A stretch of 64,000 bases of DNA from positions 1-64,000 of the forward strand of contig NZ_QGDC01000004.1 in assembly GCF_003324525.1 (NCBI RefSeq), read 5' to 3'. Position numbers and translations under genes: made by a program. The notes below the pieces were generated by a model. That model was not told the origin of the DNA. It was given only the letters and a program-made list of their open reading frames with translations, and did not search any database. Below, in pieces: positions 37,183 through 44,248 of the stretch. The stretch's first letter is position 1. Every line of letters starts with the position of its first letter. Source of the stretch: Mucilaginibacter hurinus. GTDB lineage: Bacteria; Bacteroidota; Bacteroidia; Sphingobacteriales; Sphingobacteriaceae.

Positions 37183-38706
37183 CTATTTAGGCACATTAAA
37201 AATAGTTCCCCTGAAGCGGCGATGCTTATCTACCTTCAAACCAAGTTCACGAAATTCTGCGATAGACTGCATGCGTTTGCCCGCCATCCTTTTCGAATCT
37301 GTTGCCGGCGCCGGGAAACTCCCCGTATTTATGTAGGTTAAAGCTGCGGCAAGTGAAGTCTCGCTGATGTCGCCGAAATCTTTAGTGACATCCTCAAAGG
37401 TCAATCTCCCGGGGAATTCAGGTGATCCCGGAAGCATTCCTTCATAAAATTCACTCTTTCCTAATGAATTTTGTCCTGCAACCTGTACCAGGTACAGGTG
37501 ATATTTATCCAAATTGATGCGCCAAAATCCTACAGGCTTACCGTACGTACGTTCCCCAACAATTTTCACGTCCATGTGTGGCAACAGATTATTAATTACC
37601 GACTCACTCGCCGAGGCCGTACCACCTGTAACAATAAACACCACCTTTTGGGGACTAAGTGTTTTCTGCTTATCAAAATAAACACGGTTATATTCAGGCT
37701 TAAACGCATCAAGAGGCACCTCATTATTAAACGCACGCTCATTCAATAATGGAAATTTACCGGCTTGGAGATTTGCGTTAAATATGTCAGTAGTCATTAA
37801 TGCGCCATCTTTTGCCGGAGGCACTATCAGGTTAGCTAAGTAGTCGGACGTATTGCTGTAACCACCGCCATTATATCGTAAATCTACAACGAGGTCGGTA
37901 ACTCCTTTGCTTATGAAATGATCAAAAGCCTGATCTAACTTTGGTTTGGCATTTCTATCTTTCTCGGTAAAGCTGTTAAATACTATATATCCTACTTTTT
38001 TTTCACCGGTATTAATCACTTTGTAAGTCAACACCGGATTTATTGGATATGCGCTTTCAACAAGTTTTGCCTCATGTATTGTACCGTCAGATCGCTGCCA
38101 GGTAATTTCCATTGTATTTCGATAATAGAAAGCATCTATAAGTGCAGTAACATTAGCTTCCACATCGTCGTCCCACTCGGTGTGGCCGTTCAACTTAATA
38201 ATCTTATCGCCACGTTTAATGCCGGCATTATCCGCAGGCGAGCCCGCATATACATACTTTACATAAACATTCTGATTATCAGCGTACCTTGGTTCCATTC
38301 CGTAATCTTTTCCTTCACCACCAAGTTCACCTGAGGTTGCACCGTCATCTATGAATGAATATTTTGATAAACCAGGCTGAAGTTTGTAATACTCAAAGGG
38401 ATTACCAGTGGATGGATTTATTTTGTACTGTGATAGTGCGTCAATTTCTGCCTGCAATGCAGCTATTTCTGTAGAACCATTAAAGGACCGCGGTTTAAAC
38501 TTGCCATAGGCAGGTACTGCGTCATACCATAAATAGCTTTCTTTCGCGTGCAAAAAAATAGAATCCTTAATTTTTTGGACCCTTGTACCTGTAGCCGGTA
38601 TTTGATCTTTATCAACATCATCGACATCGGGCGCAGGGTTATTTTTTTTACAGGCGCTTACCACAGCAGCAACTAACAACGCAAAAACATATAGATTTTT
38701 CTTCAT
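37183..38706 (-). CDS. S41-family C-terminal processing peptidase lipoprotein
   Basis: This protein of 507 residues has a lipobox Cys19 (VVSAC). A PDZ domain (~145-205, VYAGSPADNAGIKRGDKIIKLNG) is followed by an S41 protease domain. The nucleophile Ser lies in TGGTASASES and the general-base Lys in GERTYGKPVG, about 25 residues later, and both are present. VDLRYNGGG is also typical. It should cut envelope proteins at the outer-membrane or periplasmic face. It stands alone and converges with smc over a 48-bp gap. Confidence 0.9.
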   Translation of the reverse strand: MKKNLYVFALLVAAVVSACKKNNPAPDVDDVDKDQIPATGTRVQKIKDSIFLHAKESYLWYDAVPAYGKFKPRSFNGSTEIAALQAEIDALSQYKINPSTGNPFEYYKLQPGLSKYSFIDDGATSGELGGEGKDYGMEPRYADNQNVYVKYVYAGSPADNAGIKRGDKIIKLNGHTEWDDDVEANVTALIDAFYYRNTMEITWQRSDGTIHEAKLVESAYPINPVLTYKVINTGEKKVGYIVFNSFTEKDRNAKPKLDQAFDHFISKGVTDLVVDLRYNGGGYSNTSDYLANLIVPPAKDGALMTTDIFNANLQAGKFPLLNERAFNNEVPLDAFKPEYNRVYFDKQKTLSPQKVVFIVTGGTASASESVINNLLPHMDVKIVGERTYGKPVGFWRINLDKYHLYLVQVAGQNSLGKSEFYEGMLPGSPEFPGRLTFEDVTKDFGDISETSLAAALTYINTGSFPAPATDSKRMAGKRMQSIAEFRELGLKVDKHRRFRGTIFNVPK

Positions 38707-38759
38707 CTGAGGTATTTAGGATTTTAATTAAAGGGCAATGTACGTAATAAAGGTTTAAG

Positions 38760-39368
38760 TTATAAAAAATCCTTCGATTTAACATAATCTATCCCGGCCG
38801 CCTCTGCACAGTTCCGGTCGATATCACTATCTCCAATCATTACTATGTCCCTGCGGTTAATATTTTGATCTTTAATCAATTGGTCAATGGCGTCAGGCTC
38901 GGGTTTGGCCCGTATCTCATCGGCAAAATAGCAAACCAAATATGGTTCCAGGCCATTCCATTCAATGTGTTTGATTTTATTAAGCTGCTGTTGCGGATTG
39001 CCATTTGTAACGATGAATATTTTCTTCCGGTCCACTACTATGTCCTGCATCAGGTTAAGCATGTTTTGATAAAGCAACAGCTTAAGCGGCGGTTTAGCAG
39101 TAAGCAGCATCTCATTAAAATTTAGGCGATACTTTTCGTCGACATTAAATTTTTCCTGCAATGCGTTAAATACAGCCTCATTTCCGCTTTCCTGATAAGT
39201 GCTGGTCATTAGGTTTACCATAGCTTTTGCATCCCACAATTCAGTATACTCTAACATGTTTGCAAACAGGTAATATACCTGGAACAGGTAATCCTTTTCA
39301 GGGTACAAAACATTATCCAGTTCAAAAATAAAAGCCGTTTTCTGCCCGTCTATATCACTGTATCTCAT
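38760..39368 (-). CDS. HAD-superfamily protein with Glu in place of the nucleophilic Asp
   Basis: This protein of 202 residues has a HAD fold with a helical cap. Motif I reads FIFELDNVLYPE: the first, nucleophilic Asp of the usual D-x-D is Glu16 (codon GAA at 39321-39323), while Asp18 is kept. Motif II Thr (IVTNGNP), motif III Lys (IRAKPEPD) and motif IV (MIGDSDIDRN) are intact. It may be a pseudoenzyme, a binding protein, or a phosphatase with altered chemistry. It overlaps the preceding small gene by 14 bp, third in an operon after lolD. Confidence 0.82.
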   Translation of the reverse strand: MRYSDIDGQKTAFIFELDNVLYPEKDYLFQVYYLFANMLEYTELWDAKAMVNLMTSTYQESGNEAVFNALQEKFNVDEKYRLNFNEMLLTAKPPLKLLLYQNMLNLMQDIVVDRKKIFIVTNGNPQQQLNKIKHIEWNGLEPYLVCYFADEIRAKPEPDAIDQLIKDQNINRRDIVMIGDSDIDRNCAEAAGIDYVKSKDFL

Positions 39369-39663
39369 TAACTGAAATATTTATACCGTATTCTATAAAT
39401 AATTGCTTCGCTTCCACCAGCGCCTCCGCCTCGGCCTCGCGTACCGGGTGTAATGATTTTATATCGTGGTCAAGGCAAAGTGTTAGCATCTCATGAGCGT
39501 AACTTGCTGATTGAGGATTGGGCAGGCGCAGCATTTTACCGGATTTTATCATAAACTCTGGTAAATCAAGGTAATCACCCAAAATCACCTCATCCGGGTT
39601 CATACTGCTTTTAAGGCGATGCGCTTCGGCAGTTGTAGCAGCAGTTATTAAAGTGAATGCCAT
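39355..39663 (-). CDS. Small stand-alone pre-ATP-grasp-like protein
   Basis: This protein of 102 residues begins with a Rossmann-like strand, loop and helix (TLITAATTAEAHRLK), followed by L-G-D-Y-L-D-L-P and L-R-L-P-N-P-Q-S-A-S-Y-A-H. It ends with L-H-P-V-R-E-A-E-A and L-F-I-E-Y-G-I. The layout resembles the first (pre-ATP-grasp) domain of carbamoyl-phosphate-synthase-like ATP-grasp enzymes, but the ATP-binding and catalytic domains are missing. I treat it as a genuine gene because it is tightly placed, 7 bp after lolD and overlapping the HAD gene by 14 bp. Function is unknown. Confidence 0.65.
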   Translation of the reverse strand: MAFTLITAATTAEAHRLKSSMNPDEVILGDYLDLPEFMIKSGKMLRLPNPQSASYAHEMLTLCLDHDIKSLHPVREAEAEALVEAKQLFIEYGINISVNEIQ

Positions 39664-39670
39664 ACCAGTG

Positions 39671-40324
39671 CTATTGTACTATCAAGCCATCTTTCATCAA
39701 AATTTTACGATTTGATAAAGCCGCCAGATCTTCATTATGGGTAACTATTACAAATGTTTGATTAAACTCGTCGCGCAGTCTAACAAATAACTCATGCAGC
39801 TCACGTGCATTGCTTGAGTCGAGATTGCCGGATGGTTCGTCGGCAAATATAAGTGCCGGCTCGTTAACAAGCGCGCGGGCTACCGCTACACGCTGCTGCT
39901 CACCGCCCGAAAGTTGATTGGGCTTATGCTTAAGCCTGTCTGCCAGGCCTAACAAATCAAGTAATTCTTTTGCCTTTTTTTCGGCCTGTTGCTTTGGCTT
40001 GCCCGCGATGAATGCTGGTATGCACACATTTTCAAGAGCATCAAATTCAACAAGCAGGTGGTGAAACTGAAATATAAAACCAATTTTATGGTTGCGAAAA
40101 GCACTCAGATTTTTGTTATTAAGTTTGCTTACTTCCGTCTCGTTAATAAAAATCCTTCCGGAATCAGGTTTATCCAGCGTGCCCAGTATATTAAGCAGCG
40201 AGCTTTTGCCTGCACCCGATGCGCCTACAATGGTCACTATCTCACCCTTGCTTACTTCAAGATCCACACCTTTTAGTATGTGCAGTTGCCCGTATGATTT
40301 ATGGATAGATTCCGCTTTAAGCAT
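39671..40324 (-). CDS. lolD: LolD-like ABC transporter ATP-binding protein
   Basis: This protein of 217 residues has Walker [11 protein letters not shown]-loop [12 protein letters not shown], signature LSGGEQQR and Walker [14 protein letters not shown], followed by a switch His in IVTHNED. This is the MacB/LolD subgroup; LolD powers release of lipoproteins from the inner membrane with LolC/E, whose genes are not here. The ATG at 40322-40324 ([12 protein letters not shown]) is chosen since the core begins there. It leads the operon lolD - small protein - HAD protein and is divergent from sucC. Confidence 0.85.
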   Translation of the reverse strand: MLKAESIHKSYGQLHILKGVDLEVSKGEIVTIVGASGAGKSSLLNILGTLDKPDSGRIFINETEVSKLNNKNLSAFRNHKIGFIFQFHHLLVEFDALENVCIPAFIAGKPKQQAEKKAKELLDLLGLADRLKHKPNQLSGGEQQRVAVARALVNEPALIFADEPSGNLDSSNARELHELFVRLRDEFNQTFVIVTHNEDLAALSNRKILMKDGLIVQ

Positions 40325-40514
40325 GGCGGTAAAATTAGTATTTTTTAACAACAACTGGCTAGTTACCATGATTGATTACGAGCGTAATTGATATTTTGCG
40401 GAGGACGCGTTACCAGGTAATTGCTTTTTTACCTGAACACCCTAATAAACTTAATTAACAACTCAACTAAAAACCAAAAAAAATGTAGCTTTACCGCAAA
40501 TACTATAAAAAGAC

Positions 40515-41708
40515 ATGAATATTCACGAATACCAGGGTAAAGCCATATTAAAAAGCTTCGGCGTACGTGTACAGGAAGGCATTGTTGCCGACACTGTTGA
40601 ACAGGCTGTTGCAGCTGCACAAAAGCTTAAGGAAGATTATAACTCAAGCTGGGTAGTTGTTAAGGCGCAGATACATGCAGGTGGCCGCGGTAAGGGCGGC
40701 GGTGTAAAGCTTGCAAAAAACATTGATGAGGTAAAAGAGAAAGCAGGTCAGATAATAGGCATGCAGTTAGTTACCCCACAAACCGGCCCCGAAGGTAAAA
40801 AGGTAAATAAGGTATTGATAGCCGAGGATGTATACTATCCGGGTGATAGCGAAACCAAGGAATTTTATGTAAGCGTACTGCTTGATCGTGCCAGAGGCCG
40901 TAATATTATAATGTATTCAACCGAGGGTGGTATGGATATAGAGCATGTAGCTGAAACCACTCCCGAAAAGATATTCAAAGAAGAAATTGACCCTAAGGTT
41001 GGCCTGCAAGGCTTCCAGGCACGTAAAATAGCGTTTAACCTTGGCCTGTCAGGCGATGCGTTTAAAGACATGACCAAGTTTATCACTGCGCTTTACAAAG
41101 CTTACATGGCCACTGATTCGTCAATGTTTGAAATAAACCCTGTGCTTAAAACTTCTGACAATAAAATTTTAGCCGTTGACGCAAAGGTAAACCTTGATGA
41201 AAACGCTTTATACCGTCACCCGGATTATGCAGCGCTGCGCGATGTTACCGAGGAAGATCCGACTGAGGTTGAAGCCGGCAAATCAAACCTTAACTATGTT
41301 AAACTTGATGGCAACGTAGGTTGTATGGTTAACGGCGCCGGTTTGGCGATGGCCACTATGGATATCATTAAACTGGCCGGCGGCGAACCTGCTAACTTCC
41401 TTGACGTTGGCGGTACCGCTAACGCGCAAACCGTTAAAGCCGGATTTAATATTATTTTGTCTGATCCTAACGTTAAGGCCATCCTGATAAACATATTCGG
41501 CGGTATTGTTCGCTGCGACCGTGTTGCACAAGGAGTTATAGATGCTTATAACGAAATTGGTAATATACCTGTTCCTATCATAGTACGTTTACAAGGCACT
41601 AACGCTGCCGAAGCTAAAGAACTTATTGATAATTCGGGCCTTAAGGTATACTCGGCAATTCTTTTAAAAGAAGCTGCCGACCGCGTGAAAGAAGTATTGG
41701 CGAAATAG
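40515..41708 (+). CDS. sucC: Succinyl-CoA synthetase beta subunit (ADP-forming)
   Basis: This ATP-grasp protein of 397 residues forms succinyl-CoA synthetase with SucD in the TCA cycle. Typical blocks are MNIHEYQGKAILKSFGV at the N-terminus, VVKAQIHAGGRGKGGGVKLA, EINPVLKT and the C-terminal GGTANAQTVKAGFNII and NIFGGIVRCDRVA. The length is standard. SucD is not adjacent, so the two subunits are encoded apart. A near-consensus TAGCTTTA lies 21 bp upstream. A very strong terminator follows. Confidence 0.96.
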   Translation: MNIHEYQGKAILKSFGVRVQEGIVADTVEQAVAAAQKLKEDYNSSWVVVKAQIHAGGRGKGGGVKLAKNIDEVKEKAGQIIGMQLVTPQTGPEGKKVNKVLIAEDVYYPGDSETKEFYVSVLLDRARGRNIIMYSTEGGMDIEHVAETTPEKIFKEEIDPKVGLQGFQARKIAFNLGLSGDAFKDMTKFITALYKAYMATDSSMFEINPVLKTSDNKILAVDAKVNLDENALYRHPDYAALRDVTEEDPTEVEAGKSNLNYVKLDGNVGCMVNGAGLAMATMDIIKLAGGEPANFLDVGGTANAQTVKAGFNIILSDPNVKAILINIFGGIVRCDRVAQGVIDAYNEIGNIPVPIIVRLQGTNAAEAKELIDNSGLKVYSAILLKEAADRVKEVLAK

Positions 41709-41729
41709 CCTGCTATTATTCTGCACCTT

Positions 41730-41772
41730 AATAAATACGGTCCTAAAGTTATACTTTAGGACCGTATTTATT
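41730..41772. terminator. Bidirectional terminator between sucC and the GH43 gene
   Basis: A perfect 19-bp stem (41730-41748 with 41754-41772) has a five-base loop and A/T-rich flanks on both sides. It can end transcription from both converging genes and stops 3 bp before the GH43 stop codon. Confidence 0.9.
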
Positions 41773-41775
41773 TCA

Positions 41776-43287
41776 TTACAGGCCCTCGCCAGATGGCGCC
41801 GGCTGTGCTTCGGTAATCGGTTTTGGAGTTCCAAAATTTGGTGTTCCGTCTTCATTCCACCTAAAGGGCTGCATCCTGGTGCTTCTCGACCCACCGCACC
41901 CCTGCCCCGCCGCAGCGTTAGCATGATAGATTATCCAGTCTTCTTTGCCGTCAGGCGATTTAAAGAAACCATTGTGTCCCGGAGCAAACACCGAGTTAGC
42001 TATATTCTTCTGGAATACCGGCGTCGAATTTTTCGTCCAGCTATCCTGTTGCAAGGGATCGGTGCCGGTGAGTTTCATCATGCCTAATTTGTACTCGTCC
42101 GTCCAGCAGCCCGAAGCTGAATATATCAGGAACACATCACCCGCGGCATTCTTCAATATTTCCGGGCCCTCATTAACCAGTCCCACTTTTTCCCAGTCAT
42201 AAGTAGGCTCAGATATCATATGTCTTTCGCCGGTTATTGTCCATGGATTTGACATTTCGGCTATATAAAGTTGTTGGATACCCGACTGCGAGCCGTTTTG
42301 AAAACGCCAGCCCGACCATATAAAATAACGCTTGCCCTCGTGCTCAAACACAGTACCATCAATAGCCCATATGTCGCTCGGATCGGTAATTTTGCCCTTT
42401 AAAGTCCATGTACCCATTGTAGGATCATCGGACGGATTTTCGATAACATACATTCGGTGGTTGCCATCGTTTCCGTTGTCAGCGGCTACATAAATGTACC
42501 ATTTGCCATCAAGGTAATGCATTTCGGGCGCCCATAAGTTATTGGAATACATCTGGCCTTTTGGGGGCGTCCAGGCCACCCTGCTCCAGGTACTTTTCAG
42601 CTTCGACATCCTTTTGGTTTTCCATATCTGCACATCACCGCCGGTAGTTTTTGTATAGTAATACCAGCCGTTTCGCTGCACTACCCACGGATCAGCCCCG
42701 CTGCCCATTACCGGGTTATTAAATAACCGCTGGATGAACCATTGCTGTGAAGCATCGCCCGACGTAACTTCCTGCGTAATAATAGCTCCATTACCAGCCT
42801 CCGGGTTATTCAGTGAAACAACCAATCCGTTTTTATTAGTAACGCTATAAAGCTGACCGGGATTTGCAGACGTTATTTTCCATAACTGCGCATCAACGCC
42901 GGTGTAGGTGCTTTGTATCAATTGCGTTCCGGCATTGTCCTCGGGCGATGTGAGCGCCTTTCCACTTCCGAGGTTAATAATCTTATACCAATTGCCGGTT
43001 ACCCTGTATGCAGTCCACTTTTGGCTGCTTAAACTCATCCAATCCATTTGTTCAACAAGTGCGCCGTCATCTGCCGATGAGTCGCCGATATCAATTACCC
43101 TGCCGGATTGGATGGCTGAAGAAACCTGTCCTGAATAAGCTGTTGGCGGCGGAGTTGCCCCTAACCGTTTCTCATTTATCTCTTTGGAATTGCTTGCCGA
43201 CTGTTTAGCGCTTTCACTTTTCCGGCATGACAGGAGCATGAATAATAAGCATCCGAGTGCTATACAGCATTTTTTAACGTTCTTCAT
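41776..43287 (-). CDS. GH43-like glycoside hydrolase lipoprotein with RICIN-type lectin domain
   Basis: This protein of 503 residues has a lipobox Cys21 (FMLLSC). A beta-trefoil lectin module (~50-190) carries Q-x-W repeats (SQKW, AQLW, SQQW). A five-bladed propeller hydrolase follows. Likely catalytic acids are the base Asp in GSGADPWVV, the pKa-tuning Asp in WAIDGTVF and the acid Glu in NEGPEIL, in the correct order for GH43. Such enzymes remove arabinose or xylose side chains from plant glycans. It is not part of a SusC/SusD locus, and the flanking genes are unrelated. Confidence 0.87.
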   Translation of the reverse strand: MKNVKKCCIALGCLLFMLLSCRKSESAKQSASNSKEINEKRLGATPPPTAYSGQVSSAIQSGRVIDIGDSSADDGALVEQMDWMSLSSQKWTAYRVTGNWYKIINLGSGKALTSPEDNAGTQLIQSTYTGVDAQLWKITSANPGQLYSVTNKNGLVVSLNNPEAGNGAIITQEVTSGDASQQWFIQRLFNNPVMGSGADPWVVQRNGWYYYTKTTGGDVQIWKTKRMSKLKSTWSRVAWTPPKGQMYSNNLWAPEMHYLDGKWYIYVAADNGNDGNHRMYVIENPSDDPTMGTWTLKGKITDPSDIWAIDGTVFEHEGKRYFIWSGWRFQNGSQSGIQQLYIAEMSNPWTITGERHMISEPTYDWEKVGLVNEGPEILKNAAGDVFLIYSASGCWTDEYKLGMMKLTGTDPLQQDSWTKNSTPVFQKNIANSVFAPGHNGFFKSPDGKEDWIIYHANAAAGQGCGGSRSTRMQPFRWNEDGTPNFGTPKPITEAQPAPSGEGL

Positions 43288-43391
43288 GATGGTTTATAAT
43301 TTAGAATGTCAGACAGACAATTTCTATCAATTATACAAAAACAATTTTAAACCACCATTAAGCTGCCGCTAATGTAATCACTGCCAAAACC

Positions 43392-44177
43392 TCACAAACC
43401 GGCCAGCTTAATGCCAGATGCTTTAAGATCTTCCAAAATTGTTTCCTGAAGGGCAAGTTTGGTATCCTGGAAGCCATGTGCGTCAACCCAAACGTTTATA
43501 CCTAGTTTATAACCGTTTTCTTCAAGAACGGCAACACCGATTCGTCGCTCAGGATTTTTGAGTATATGTTCTGATTTATCAATGGCCGCGTTAATAACTG
43601 ACTTTACCTGCTGTATATCTATTGCATTACCAAACTTCATCTCTATGTCCAGACGTCGGTTACCCTCACGGCTAATGTTGATGATTACTTCGTTAGACAG
43701 TTTGCTGTTAGGAACTATTACAGAGCGGTTATCAAAAGTGCGCACCATAGTGTAAAATATTTGAATGGAAGTAACCGTACCTTCCAACCCCTGCGTAATG
43801 ATATTATCACCTACTGAAAAAGGCTTGAGCAACAAAATAAGTATGCCGCTGGCAAAATTTTGCAGTGTACCGGAAAGTGCCAGGCCGGCTGCTACGCCGA
43901 AAGCGCCAATGATGGCTGCAAACAGCGTCATGCGTACACCTATTACCTGCATTACACCAAGTATAAGCAACACCCGGAGGGCAACAGCTATAAGGCTTGT
44001 AAAAAAAGGCTTTAAGGAAGCGTCAAAATCGCGCTTTTGCATGCCTGATTTGGACCACCTGACGATTAAGTTAATTAACCAGAAACCGACTATTAATAAA
44101 ACTATTCCTATAAGTATACGTGGACCAAAAGTGATAATCCAATCATAGACCTTGTTATAAAACTTTTCTATATCCAT
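43392..44177 (-). CDS. MscS-family mechanosensitive channel
   Basis: This protein of 261 residues has three membrane helices (~15-40, 58-82, 86-115). The third is the Gly/Ala-rich pore helix (GAFGVAAGLALSGTLQNFASG), followed by the MscS beta domain with FSVGDNI and VPNSKLSNEVIIN, and a mixed C-terminal domain. It opens under membrane tension to release solutes on osmotic down-shock. Short-form length is typical. It lies 71 bp downstream of the GH78 gene on the same strand. Confidence 0.92.
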   Translation of the reverse strand: MDIEKFYNKVYDWIITFGPRILIGIVLLIVGFWLINLIVRWSKSGMQKRDFDASLKPFFTSLIAVALRVLLILGVMQVIGVRMTLFAAIIGAFGVAAGLALSGTLQNFASGILILLLKPFSVGDNIITQGLEGTVTSIQIFYTMVRTFDNRSVIVPNSKLSNEVIINISREGNRRLDIEMKFGNAIDIQQVKSVINAAIDKSEHILKNPERRIGVAVLEENGYKLGINVWVDAHGFQDTKLALQETILEDLKASGIKLAGL

Positions 44178-44248
44178 AAAATGACCTGGTTACCGTTTTT
44201 TTAAAACGCAATAACCCGGGCCAGGTTTTAACAAGCGCTGTTGTATTA

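Noticed and set aside
40486..40493. TAGCTTTA as sucC promoter
   Set aside because: One mismatch to the -7 consensus and no TTG at the right distance; mentioned with sucC but not called.
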